Shown piece by piece: positions 7,358 through 14,371 of a stretch of 52,658 bases of DNA; position 1 is the first letter of the stretch; every line of letters begins with the position of its first letter. The stretch comes from a virus. A program made the position numbers and the translations under genes. The notes beneath the pieces are model-generated. The model searched no databases and had not been told where the DNA came from. It saw only the letters and a list, made by a program, of their open reading frames with translations. The stretch covers positions 1 to 52,658 of the IMG/VR virus record IMGVR_UViG_3300022866_000011; one strand, given 5' to 3'.

Positions 7358-8644
7358 TTAAAGTTCGCTGGCGCTGCTCAGAATGCGCAAAATCAGCAGC
7401 TGTAGCCGACGCACGGAACTATCGCGCACTTCTATGGCCGCTGAGTCCTTCAATTCGGGGATAGGGACGAGGCGCAGAGCATCGGCGTAGGCTTCAAGCT
7501 TCTTCTTGTCGGGAGCCATCGCAGCCGCATGAGCAGCCGCAGCCACAGCCGCATCCTTGTCGGCTTTTTCCTTGGCGACACGAGCAGCCTCGGCGTCCAC
7601 CGCATCCTTGTCGGCCTTGGCTTTCGCCTCCAACTCTTCGCGCTTTTTGCGTTCGACTTCAGCTGCAGCCAAAGCCTCCGCTTTCTCTTTTTCGATACGA
7701 TCGCGCTCCACCTTGGCTGCAGCGTCCCGCTTTTCCTGTTCGGCTTTCGCCTCTGCGTCCTTTCGATCCTGCTCGGCCTTGGCTGCGGCATCTTTGCGAT
7801 CCTGCTCTTTTTTCGCTGCGGCATCCTTCTCCGCCTGTTTAGCAGCGAGACGATCGGCCTCCTCCTTGGCTTCCTTGGCAACCCGAACAGCCTCCGATTC
7901 TGCCGCCGCCTTCTCCTTACGGAGCCGTTCGTTCTCGGCGTCTCGTTCGGCTTTTTCCGCTGCATCTTTCGCCACCCGCGCAGCCTCGTCCTCCTTGGCC
8001 TTTTTTTCGGCAGCGAAACGATCGTCCTCGGCTTTCTTCGAGGCAGCAGTGAGGTCGTCCTGGAACTTCTTCACTGCGGCAATTTTCGCGACCTTATGCG
8101 CCTCGAGGCCGTCAAGATATTCCTGAAACACCTCGGCGGTCATTTCCTCCAGCACTATAAAACGGGTATTTACATCATAGGGAGCCACCAGAGCGTCACG
8201 CTGCAGACGCAGCTCAACCTTGGCCTTTTCCGCGGCAACCTCTCGAGCGTTCTCAATCTCGGCCAGCCTTTCCTCCACCGGCTTAACCATGAGGAGGAAC
8301 AGATTATTGACCCCATCAACCGCTCGGCTGAACCGCAAAGCGTCAGTCTTGAGACTCTTAAGCTTCTTTCCGGCGAGACCCCGAGCAGTCCGCAGCTCCA
8401 GCCGCAATAACCGCGCCATCTTAGCATTAGTGCCGTCCGGCACATCACCGGCGCTTTCAATTAACGCTTCGGCTTTTTTGACCAAATCCGACGCCAACAG
8501 GTAGTGCGGACTAAACGCGGACAGGATCTCCGTTGCCGAACCTCCAGCCACTCCCTCGTTCTTCACCACAAGAGCCAGCTCGATCGGAGCATCAACCACC
8601 TCGACATCGATATCGATAGCTTGAATAGAAGTATCGTTAGTCAT
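7358..8644 (-). CDS. Long coiled-coil protein with 11-residue repeats, 428 aa
   Basis: A predicted globular N-terminal third (about residues 1-200) is followed by roughly 190 residues of uninterrupted charged helix. In places this repeats every 11 residues, as KAEQDRKDAAA-type units, a right-handed (hendecad) coiled-coil pattern. A short C-terminal domain ends the protein. Coiled-coil proteins of this build often sit beside recT/recE in phages, but their role is not settled. It may scaffold recombination proteins. The repeats make this stretch prone to expansion or contraction. Confidence 0.65.
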   Translation of the reverse strand: MTNDTSIQAIDIDVEVVDAPIELALVVKNEGVAGGSATEILSAFSPHYLLASDLVKKAEALIESAGDVPDGTNAKMARLLRLELRTARGLAGKKLKSLKTDALRFSRAVDGVNNLFLLMVKPVEERLAEIENAREVAAEKAKVELRLQRDALVAPYDVNTRFIVLEEMTAEVFQEYLDGLEAHKVAKIAAVKKFQDDLTAASKKAEDDRFAAEKKAKEDEAARVAKDAAEKAERDAENERLRKEKAAAESEAVRVAKEAKEEADRLAAKQAEKDAAAKKEQDRKDAAAKAEQDRKDAEAKAEQEKRDAAAKVERDRIEKEKAEALAAAEVERKKREELEAKAKADKDAVDAEAARVAKEKADKDAAVAAAAHAAAMAPDKKKLEAYADALRLVPIPELKDSAAIEVRDSSVRRLQLLILRILSSASEL

Positions 8645-8645
8645 C

Positions 8646-9728
8646 TTATTTACCCTCCTTCTTCAAGCTAGGAATCATCGCGGCCAATTTGACCAACGCC
8701 GAAGCCGGCAGATCCCAGAACAGATCCGAACTCCCGTCGGGAACCAGATGCGAGCGCTGCGCCAATGCGTAGAGCTGCGCCTCGGTGGTCACATCATCGA
8801 GGATAGCACCCTCCAACGCGTCCTGCGCCTCCTTCTTCTGCACCTCCGTCACCGCCACAGCCTGTTTCTCTGGCTCTGGGCCAGATTCCTCCTCCTCGCC
8901 GTAATATGGCGCCAGAGCAGCCCCAAGACCAGCTGCCGGATCCAGCATCATGCGCTCAGGTGTCACATTGACCATGCCGTTACTTTCGTCGTCCAGCGCG
9001 ATCGCATCCCGAAACTCAGGCGAAAGCGGTAGCCACTTCGATAGGCGCCGAAATGCGGTCTTCTTCCCCATCTCGTCTGAATCAGTCACCCAAGGCCCAG
9101 ATTGGCCCGAAGCCGACCGCGCGCGGATAGCCTGCACCTGATCAAAGGACATGACCTCGGCCTTCTGGCTCCCATCCTTAAAGCGGGCCTGAGCATAAAA
9201 GCCCAACCGCGCCCCTTGCTTTCCGGGCTTGGCTGCGTCGGTGCGCAACCAATGCGGCAAATGATTAGTGACCTCACCCGAACTGTAGACAAACAAATCA
9301 CCCGCATAGATGACGTCAGCATGCAGATTGCTCACCATCCCGGAGCGCATGGCCAGCTCCGCTAACCCCTTCCAGTCGATGATGAGCTGGCAATCGCAAA
9401 CCTCGCGGCCCGCAGCCAACGACATCTTCGAGTTTTTGAACGGGATCAGATGCGCCTGACGGCCGTCTGGCTCAAGGCCAAGAGCCGAAAGCTGGAGCAG
9501 AGCCATGAAAAACGACTTCTGGTGACACAGCGCCAGCTTTGGCGTCTTGGTCATCGCGGTAATGGCGACGCGAATGAATCGCTCTTGAGAGAGATGCTTT
9601 GGCAGCGCATTAGCCACCTGCTCGGCAAACTGCGGTCCCTCCAGCATTTGCCTCAAAGTCGGTGGGGCGGATTTCTTTGCGTTAGTGATGGCGGCAGAGC
9701 CGTCCGTTTTATCGTTTGTTTTGGTCAT
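8646..9728 (-). CDS. recT: RecT-family single-strand annealing protein, 360 aa
   Basis: RecT proteins bind single-stranded DNA and anneal complementary strands during phage recombination. Visible family marks are LPKHLSQERFIRVAITAMTKTPKLALCHQKSFFMALLQLSALGLEPDGRQAHLIPF, the strand segment CQLIIDWKGLAELAMRSG, then VYAGDLF...GFYAQARFKDG and DEMGKKTAFRRLSKWLPLSP. All are characteristic of RecT. The start is set at ATG 9728; an in-frame TTG four codons earlier overlaps the upstream stop. The RecE-like nuclease is encoded two genes downstream. Confidence 0.92.
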   Translation of the reverse strand: MTKTNDKTDGSAAITNAKKSAPPTLRQMLEGPQFAEQVANALPKHLSQERFIRVAITAMTKTPKLALCHQKSFFMALLQLSALGLEPDGRQAHLIPFKNSKMSLAAGREVCDCQLIIDWKGLAELAMRSGMVSNLHADVIYAGDLFVYSSGEVTNHLPHWLRTDAAKPGKQGARLGFYAQARFKDGSQKAEVMSFDQVQAIRARSASGQSGPWVTDSDEMGKKTAFRRLSKWLPLSPEFRDAIALDDESNGMVNVTPERMMLDPAAGLGAALAPYYGEEEESGPEPEKQAVAVTEVQKKEAQDALEGAILDDVTTEAQLYALAQRSHLVPDGSSDLFWDLPASALVKLAAMIPSLKKEGK

Positions 9729-9736
9729 GATGAAAA

Positions 9737-10009
9737 TCAACGCTGTCTGAGGCGCAGCTTGCCGGCCTTACAATCGGCCACTTCCTGGTCCATGATGAGG
9801 TCTAATTCCTCGACGCTGTAGATGTTTTGTGCACGTTCCTGCGCCTTGATTTCAGGCCGCAATTTATTCCGCAATGCCCAGCTTCGGAAGTTTTCGCGCC
9901 CCATACCGCAGTAGGTCGCAGCCTGCGCATCCGATCGGATAACCCGCCCCACAAACCCGATCTTGAGAACCCGTGGAAGCGAAGATAGGACTTCAGTGGA
10001 TGAACCCAT
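9737..10009 (-). CDS. Small helix-turn-helix protein, 90 aa
   Basis: Residues about 23-80 read as a DNA-binding helix-turn-helix of the excisionase/MerR-like type (VIRSDAQAATYCGMGRENFRSWALRNKL, then a wing and the YSVEELDLIM helix). It is near the start of the leftward early operon, next to another DNA-binding-like gene and divergent from the integrase. An excisionase or early regulator role is plausible but unproven. Confidence 0.6.
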   Translation of the reverse strand: MGSSTEVLSSLPRVLKIGFVGRVIRSDAQAATYCGMGRENFRSWALRNKLRPEIKAQERAQNIYSVEELDLIMDQEVADCKAGKLRLRQR

Positions 10010-10011
10010 TA

Positions 10012-10260
10012 TTAGCCCTTCTTTTCCAATATTTTACGCAATTTGATGTCTTCAATTACGCGTTCAGGTAGGGGGATACCCCTAGTGGCCACTTGTGCTC
10101 CTAGCTGAGCAACTAGGGTCTTTACCCCACGCTCCATCGATAAACGGGAGATGTCGGAAAAACTGAGCCCAAACTTGGACGCCGCCGCCTCCAATTCTTT
10201 TTTTAAATCGACCGGAAACCTTATCGGAACCGCAATCATCGGACTCGAATTTTTAGGCAC
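10012..10260 (-). CDS. Ribbon-helix-helix-like regulator, 82 aa
   Basis: The sequence starts with a short strand (IAVPIRFPVDLKKELEAAASKFGLSFSDISRLSMERGVKTL), the strand-helix-helix pattern of Arc/MetJ-type DNA-binding proteins, followed by a basic tail. The start is GTG at 10260. It is the first gene of the leftward operon. The 114-base divergent region between it and the integrase carries inverted repeats that could be its binding sites. Confidence 0.6.
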   Translation of the reverse strand: MPKNSSPMIAVPIRFPVDLKKELEAAASKFGLSFSDISRLSMERGVKTLVAQLGAQVATRGIPLPERVIEDIKLRKILEKKG

Positions 10261-10282
10261 GCCGAAGAATTGTGGAAATACT

Positions 10283-10323
10283 TACACAAGTCAAGCCCGT
10301 GTATTCTAAAATAATCATTTTAG
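10283..10323. promoter_or_regulatory. Divergent control region with two inverted repeats
   Basis: The 114-base gap between the leftward operon (start 10260) and the integrase (start 10375) holds TACAC (10283-10287) facing GTGTA (10299-10303), and a perfect dyad CTAAAAT-AATC-ATTTTAG (10306-10323). The region is AT-rich compared with its surroundings. These are good candidates for operators of one of the small DNA-binding proteins on either side. No promoter boxes are strong enough to assign with confidence. Confidence 0.5.
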
Positions 10324-10374
10324 TTGCGATTCGTATATCTTCCGAATACCCCATATTTACCCATTTAAACCGTC

Positions 10375-11571
10375 GTGAACACCCACAAAACTGCCACAAA
10401 ACGGACACCGACATCCCGAAGCGGAACGATCCCCATCGCCCACATCGAGGGACGAAAAAAGCCGTGGCAACTCACCCTCACAATCAACGGCCGTCGCCAG
10501 CGTCCAGGATTCGAGACGGAGAAAAAAGCCCTCACCGCATGGCGCAATCACTGCCGAGTCCTAAACGCTTACGGATCTGGCGCTGCCGAGTCACTCATGC
10601 AACCAGACGTGCTCGCTGACCTCGATCAAGCACGCCGACTCCTGCAGCCGACCGGAGCAACCCTCACAGATGCCGCAACCTACTACCTCGACAATTACTC
10701 CAACTCCAAGGTGACCATCGATGACGCTCGGCAACTTTTCATCGGCATCAAGCGTAGCCTCAACCGAGAATGGCGCACGGTAGACTCTCTCAACTCCGTG
10801 ATCGGACTACTCGCACGCAACATCGGCCCATCCCGGATGATGTCATCCATCCTTCGCGCCGAAGTGCTCAAATTCATTCTATCCCCGAAAGCAGCAAGAA
10901 CCGCGCACAACCGATGCACGACACTGGGGAACTTCTTCAGATACGCCAAGCGGGTCGGCTGGATCGGTAAAAACCCCATTGCTGATCTGCGAAAAGACGA
11001 TCTGCCCAAACCCCAGCGCAAGCCGAAGCAAATACCGACGCCGACCCAGATCGCTGAAATCCTGCGCTTCGTGATGAGCGACCGGCCGCAATGCATCCCA
11101 AACATCGCAGTCCGAGCCTTCGCCGGCATCCGCACAGCAGAAGCTGACCGCATGACCTGGGACATGATCAAGACCAACGAAAAGCAGATCCGAATACCGG
11201 CCGAAATCTGTAAAACCGACGACGACTGGATCCTAAGCACCGATATGGGCCTGCCCCCCAATTTATGGGGGTGGCTGGATCTCACGACCGAGCAGACCGG
11301 CCCATTCGTCGCCCCCAGCAAACGATACTGGCGGCGCATCATTAAACACACGTCCTCGCTTGAGGGCGATCTGCACCTCCCGCTATGGCCGTTTAACGGC
11401 TTCCGGAGAGCATTCTGCACTTACCTCATGTCGATAGACGGCAATGCCAATCGTGTCGCAGCCCTAATGCGCCACCAGAGCCCCACCCGGCTCTACAATT
11501 CATATCTCTCCGCTTTAGTCCCGACGACTGTAGCTCAACAATTCCTAAAGATTACCCCACCAACGCCATGA
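10375..11571 (+). CDS. int: Tyrosine recombinase (phage integrase), 398 aa
   Basis: This enzyme probably integrates the phage into the host chromosome. The catalytic domain shows FAGIRTAEADRMTW with the first catalytic Arg at 253, FNGFRRAFCTYL with the second Arg at 344, MRHQSP with His 367, and a likely Tyr nucleophile at 377 (LYNSY). The usual H-x-x-R is N341-x-x-R344 here. The pattern resembles integrases of Verrucomicrobiota. The N-terminal half contains the arm- and core-binding domains. The start is GTG at 10375 without a clear ribosome binding site. The stop overlaps the next start (ATGA). Confidence 0.88.
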   Translation: MNTHKTATKRTPTSRSGTIPIAHIEGRKKPWQLTLTINGRRQRPGFETEKKALTAWRNHCRVLNAYGSGAAESLMQPDVLADLDQARRLLQPTGATLTDAATYYLDNYSNSKVTIDDARQLFIGIKRSLNREWRTVDSLNSVIGLLARNIGPSRMMSSILRAEVLKFILSPKAARTAHNRCTTLGNFFRYAKRVGWIGKNPIADLRKDDLPKPQRKPKQIPTPTQIAEILRFVMSDRPQCIPNIAVRAFAGIRTAEADRMTWDMIKTNEKQIRIPAEICKTDDDWILSTDMGLPPNLWGWLDLTTEQTGPFVAPSKRYWRRIIKHTSSLEGDLHLPLWPFNGFRRAFCTYLMSIDGNANRVAALMRHQSPTRLYNSYLSALVPTTVAQQFLKITPPTP

Positions 11572-12023
11572 CATTTCCGCAATACTTCGACAAACTCCGC
11601 CTCGAGGTGGACCTACGACCAGCCGAGATCGCCCGACGAGCCGAGATCAGCAAGTCCACCCTCTCGAAAATGCAAAAGGGGCTTATTACGCCAAGCCTCA
11701 AGATGGTAGCCAAGATCCTAACCAAAGGGATGGGCATTGCAGAGGGAGACCGCCGCTACCTCGACGGGATCGCCATATGGAGCGCCGAACACGCATCGGA
11801 CCGAGTGGAGGACAGTCGATCGCGCAAAGACATGGGGCGGCGGTTCAGCGCTGCTCGATCGACCGCAGACAAGGCACGCGCAAAGCTTCATGCCGACCTC
11901 GAAGCCCTCTCCAAAGGACTCACATCCAAACAAGCCCAGATCCTCTCCCAAGCCCTCGCAAATCCCGACGCAATCAAGGCGTGGCTACTGGGAGTTGACT
12001 CGTTCCTCCAAAAAAAACGTTGA
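11568..12023 (+). CDS. XRE-family helix-turn-helix regulator, 151 aa
   Basis: The N-terminal domain reads LRPAEIARRAEISKSTLSKMQKGLITPSLKMVAKIL, a Cro/CI-type helix-turn-helix. The C-terminal half is helical and has no Ser-Lys autoprotease motif that I can see, so it is not a LexA-like cleavable repressor. It is coupled to the integrase by ATGA overlap. Its stop codon lies inside a 17-bp dyad (12019-12035) that recurs at other gene boundaries, making this protein a candidate binder of that dyad. Confidence 0.7.
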   Translation: MTFPQYFDKLRLEVDLRPAEIARRAEISKSTLSKMQKGLITPSLKMVAKILTKGMGIAEGDRRYLDGIAIWSAEHASDRVEDSRSRKDMGRRFSAARSTADKARAKLHADLEALSKGLTSKQAQILSQALANPDAIKAWLLGVDSFLQKKR

Positions 12024-12035
12024 CTCTAGATCAAC
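12019..12035. promoter_or_regulatory. 17-bp dyad, site D: GTTGACTCTAGATCAAC
   Basis: The outer five bases on each side (GTTGA and TCAAC) are exact complements, separated by seven bases. The same arrangement occurs at 23302, 32298 and 48657. This copy overlaps the stop codon of the XRE-type regulator and lies 85 bases before a hairpin terminator. It contains a -35-like TTGACT. Likely an operator. Confidence 0.55.
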
Positions 12036-12060
12036 TCTTCTGCTCCTATCGCGCTGTCAT

Positions 12061-12140
12061 AGCGAAAACGGTGCTGACTGCTAACACTTTTTTAGTTCTT
12101 GTGGACTTAAGATTCAGATGCCCGAGGCGCCGTTTTCGCT
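12061..12140 (+). promoter_or_regulatory. Possible antiterminator pairing ahead of a terminator
   Basis: AGCGAAAACGG (12061-12071) is the exact complement of CCGTTTTCGCT (12130-12140). The second segment covers the loop and half of the 3' arm start of the terminator hairpin at 12121-12145, so the two foldings exclude each other. This is the layout of a transcription attenuator. No gene follows closely on the plus strand, so it could instead control a small RNA. Confidence 0.4.
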
Positions 12141-12157
12141 TCGGGTTTTCTGTTTTT
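12121..12157 (+). terminator. Intrinsic terminator after the integrase-regulator operon
   Basis: A 9-bp stem (CCCGAGGCG with CGCTTCGGG, one G-T pair, 7-base loop) is followed by TTTTCTGTTTTT. It lies 98 bases after the regulator's stop. The tail TCTGTTTTTAC is identical to that of the terminator at 48775-48814. Confidence 0.8.
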
Positions 12158-12237
12158 ACTCGATGCCGCCAACTATGCGGACAACCAGAACCGCAACCTG
12201 TGCAGCGTGCAGCGACAGCCACTGAGGTAAATACGGT

Positions 12238-12269
12238 GCCCGGACTGATTACACTAATACCATCCGGGC
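12238..12269. repeat. Hairpin GCCCGGA/TCCGGGC with nested ATTA/TAAT
   Basis: GCCCGGA (12238-12244) pairs exactly with TCCGGGC (12263-12269). The 18-base loop contains a second small stem, ATTA-CAC-TAAT. No T-run follows. It precedes the long inverted repeat. Confidence 0.6.
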
Positions 12270-12299
12270 TTAATTCTACGTGCTCGCAAGAGCTGAGGA

Positions 12300-12468
12300 C
12301 CGTAGCATTTGAGCACTCAGTCGGAGGTCCCTATCAGGCGGATTTGTCAAACGGCTCGCAACCGTAGCGGACTGGACCGGAGTGATTCAGACGGCAGGCG
12401 TAAATCCTGTGCCTCCGACTGAGCGCTCAAAACCCTGAACTGGACGTATGCCGGGGGCATTGCTACGG
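12300..12468. ncRNA. Candidate structured RNA or attP: nested long inverted repeats
   Basis: TTTGAGCACTCAGTCGGAGG (12308-12327) pairs with 12412-12431 at 19 of 20 positions; the exception is A facing C on the plus strand and would be G-U on the minus strand. Directly outside it, CCGTAGCA (12300-12307) pairs exactly with TGCTACGG (12461-12468). Between the two 3' arms sits a hairpin ATGCC-GGG-GGCAT (12448-12460). The inner 84 bases can form ACGG-CTCGCAA-CCGT and CAGG-CGTAAAT-CCTG, both with 7-base loops, giving a tRNA-like outline. This could be a phage RNA, or recombinase arm and core sites. The strand is not determined. Confidence 0.5.
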
Positions 12469-12573
12469 CGCGACTTCGATCGCTGGCAACCCACACGGAT
12501 ACCACAAACCCACAGGGCGTTTCCTGCCACCCACCCCGACAGGGTGAGGTGTCTCCAGCCGTTTCCAAATCCC

Positions 12574-12939
12574 CTATGGCAAGACCTGCCGCCGACCGTT
12601 CATCAACAAATCGATGATCGTGTCCATCCGCTGTTTAATCTCCCTGCGATCGTCGCGACTATCCGCCGCCAATCGCAACGCCCACGCCTCGTGCTTGTTT
12701 GCGGCATCGATAGGATAATACAGACGACTGACTTCATCGAGCGACTTACCAAGCACTAAAACATCGGCACTCAACGAAATATACTCCCCTCGACTTTTGA
12801 CGATATCGTTCTCGTTAGAGTTAACCGTAAATAGCATCCACGACGAAAGCATCATCGCAATCACCGCTGCAGAACGCGTGAATAAATCGACCACATTGAC
12901 CGTTTTTTGTTTTAGCTCTTCTTTGCGTTGTTGAGTCAT
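12574..12939 (-). CDS. Single-pass membrane protein, spanin-like candidate, 121 aa
   Basis: The start is set at ATG 12939, which forms TAATG with the stop of the upstream lipoprotein gene. One membrane segment (SAAVIAMMLSSWMLFTV, about residues 24-40) follows a short basic N-terminus. The rest (about 80 residues) is probably periplasmic and helical (SLDEVSRLYY..., RLAADSRDDRREIKQRMDTIIDLL). This topology fits an inner-membrane spanin that pairs with the outer-membrane lipoprotein next door. The function is inferred from layout only. Confidence 0.5.
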   Translation of the reverse strand: MTQQRKEELKQKTVNVVDLFTRSAAVIAMMLSSWMLFTVNSNENDIVKSRGEYISLSADVLVLGKSLDEVSRLYYPIDAANKHEAWALRLAADSRDDRREIKQRMDTIIDLLMNGRRQVLP

Positions 12940-13292
12940 TAGTTTGGTTGCCTTCCCATTTTTCGCCACTCGGCCATGATGCCCCACTTTTCAAATCCGG
13001 CGTTATTTAGAAAATAGAATCCCCCCTCCAACGGCGAGACGCCGTAATCCTTTTTTATTCGAGGCACAAACTCGTGCCCATATTCGTCAACCAAGGAGTT
13101 GTAGCGTGCCCGACCATTGGTGGTGATTGTCAGCCCCTGCTCGTCGACGGAGACGATGCCACTGGTAGGCTCGGCGCCATCGGCAGGATCAAAGCTGGCT
13201 AACTCTGCAGGAGCCACCAAATCAGGGATGACCGGGGAAGTCCCGCAGCCCGATAGGACCACGACAAAAAGAAGTGCTGAAAACGTTCTCAT
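12939..13292 (-). CDS. Lipoprotein, outer-membrane spanin candidate, 117 aa
   Basis: A lipoprotein signal is clear: MRTFSALLFVVVLSGCGTS, with lipobox LSGC and Cys 16 as the likely lipid-bearing residue. The mature part has Pro-rich and mixed segments (IPDLVAPAELASFDPADGAEP) and a C-terminal domain (RIKKDYGVSPLEGGFYFLNNAGFEKWG). It lies in the lysis cluster between two small membrane-protein genes and overlaps both. An o-spanin role is plausible; a virion or superinfection-exclusion lipoprotein is an alternative. Confidence 0.6.
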   Translation of the reverse strand: MRTFSALLFVVVLSGCGTSPVIPDLVAPAELASFDPADGAEPTSGIVSVDEQGLTITTNGRARYNSLVDEYGHEFVPRIKKDYGVSPLEGGFYFLNNAGFEKWGIMAEWRKMGRQPN

Positions 13293-13483
13293 TCCGCCAA
13301 GTCCTTTCTGATCTGTTCGAGGTTTCGCTTCTTTGCGGAGGTCCGCACTGCATCCTTAATCGCAGCGTCCTGCTTGGCTTGAGCGTTGGCCTTCATCTCT
13401 GGCGTGTTGGCACGTTTGGCCGCAGCGTTTCGTCCGCCCAGGAAGGCGGCAAGAAAAGAGAATACTGCTTTGATCGTGCCCAT
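13289..13483 (-). CDS. Small amphipathic protein, 64 aa
   Basis: A short hydrophobic N-terminus (IKAVFSFLAAFLGG) is followed by a highly charged helix (AKQDAAIKDAVRTSAKKRNLEQIRKDLAE). It may be membrane-associated and part of the lysis cluster. The stop overlaps the lipoprotein start (ATGA). No family is recognised. Confidence 0.5.
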   Translation of the reverse strand: MGTIKAVFSFLAAFLGGRNAAAKRANTPEMKANAQAKQDAAIKDAVRTSAKKRNLEQIRKDLAE

Positions 13484-13484
13484 T

Positions 13485-14243
13485 TTAACGCAGGATCAGA
13501 TCATCGGGAATCCGAAGAAAAGGAGGTTCAGCAAGTCGCTCGGTCGCGGCGACGGGAGAAGAAGCCCGGTTGATTGCTTGAGCGATGGCGACAAGGGCCA
13601 CCTTAAACGCGGGTTTTGTGTCCAAGGCACTAGATACGTTAATGGAATAAAACGACTGGTAGAGCCCCATGCCGGCCGCAAGCGAAGCCTCCGCGATCGC
13701 GTCGTAGCTGTCGGAGGTGTAGCGTTTGACCAGAGCGGCAATCGAGGTCGGATCACTCACTCCCGTGTCGGCGGCGATCAGGATAGCATCAGAGGCCGCA
13801 GCATAGTAGGCGCGATGGTCGGGATTTTTGGCAATGTCGGAAGCAACGGCAAGTTGCACAATACCGGATACGGCAGCAGAAATAAGCTCAACCTGCCGAA
13901 CACGCTGCTCGGTCGTAGTCGGTTCATTGCCGGGGTTTGTGGCGCAACCAATCGGCCCCACTGAAAAAAAAGCGATGCACAAGGCAAGTAGGGCGATCGG
14001 AAAGGGGCCCTTCGGTTTTCGCTTATTCTCCCTAGCCAACTCAACCTCGTAGTCTTTGGCAATCGAGGTCGGCACGTTTTCGCCGTAAATGAGACCGCGG
14101 TAAAGACCACGCAACCCTCCACCATTGCGCGTCGATTTATATGCGCGACCAAGCATCGTAATCCAAAACAAGATACCGCCCCACGTGGAGAGAAACGAGA
14201 TGGAAAAGACTTCAGAGGTAGATGGGAGTGCGTCGGGATTCAT
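13485..14243 (-). CDS. Membrane protein with internal lipobox-like site, holin-region candidate, 252 aa
   Basis: Two hydrophobic segments are visible: ISFLSTWGGILFWITMLG (about residues 15-32) and FPIALLALCIAFFSVGPIGCATNPG (about 80-105). The second ends in IGC-A-T, which looks like a lipoprotein signal sitting inside the protein. The C-terminal 145 residues are helical and Ala-rich. It may be a fusion of a small holin-like membrane protein with a lipoprotein, or a two-pass protein whose second segment only mimics a lipobox. The place in the lysis region supports a membrane role. Start ATG overlaps the stop of the small lipoprotein gene. Confidence 0.5.
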   Translation of the reverse strand: MNPDALPSTSEVFSISFLSTWGGILFWITMLGRAYKSTRNGGGLRGLYRGLIYGENVPTSIAKDYEVELARENKRKPKGPFPIALLALCIAFFSVGPIGCATNPGNEPTTTEQRVRQVELISAAVSGIVQLAVASDIAKNPDHRAYYAAASDAILIAADTGVSDPTSIAALVKRYTSDSYDAIAEASLAAGMGLYQSFYSINVSSALDTKPAFKVALVAIAQAINRASSPVAATERLAEPPFLRIPDDLILR

Positions 14244-14368
14244 GGCTCAATATATCGGGCGTTAGGATTGCGCCAAACGTCGGGCTCATCGGTCTGCTCC
14301 ACCGGAGTGACCGTCTGACATCCAGCGCAGGCGAGGGTGAGAAAAATGAAGATAAGGCGCTTTATCAT
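14240..14368 (-). CDS. Tiny lipoprotein-like protein, 42 aa
   Basis: An ATG at 14368, three bases after the previous stop, opens a 42-codon frame ending in TGA overlapping the next ATG. The product begins MIKRLIFIFLTLACAGCQT, a signal-peptide-like start with Cys at a lipobox-like place (ACAGC). It continues as a short acidic, Pro-containing tail (VEQTDEPDVW). Rz1-type outer-membrane spanins are similarly tiny, so this is a second o-spanin candidate. The tight packing on both sides supports translation. Confidence 0.55.
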   Translation of the reverse strand: MIKRLIFIFLTLACAGCQTVTPVEQTDEPDVWRNPNARYIEP

Positions 14369-14371
14369 CGC

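Larger units (their letters stand above)
12158..12573. other. Gene-poor convergent region with dense inverted repeats
   Basis: No reading frame here looks like a real gene on either strand. The region separates the rightward integrase operon from the leftward lysis operon. It holds a hairpin at 12238-12269, a 20-bp inverted repeat at 12308-12431 enclosed by an 8-bp pairing, a hairpin at 12448-12460, and CACCC-CGACA-GGGTG at 12531-12545. An integrase-proximal gene-free region of this kind is a natural place for attP; it could also encode a structured RNA. Confidence 0.6.

Noticed and set aside
7529-8410. Open frame of 293 codons opposite the coiled-coil gene
   Set aside because: Antisense of a repetitive coiled-coil gene; the repeated Leu/Phe/Gly pattern reflects the repeats on the other strand.
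12321-12418. Canonical serine-type tRNA
   Set aside because: Acceptor-, anticodon- and T-like arms can be drawn, but the T-loop is CGTAAAT, there is no proper D-arm, and the acceptor stem extends 13 further base pairs. Kept only as tRNA-like.
12020-12568. Short open frames on both strands in the region after the regulator
   Set aside because: No ribosome sites, no domain-like composition, and they run through inverted repeats; the region is better explained as structure or attP.
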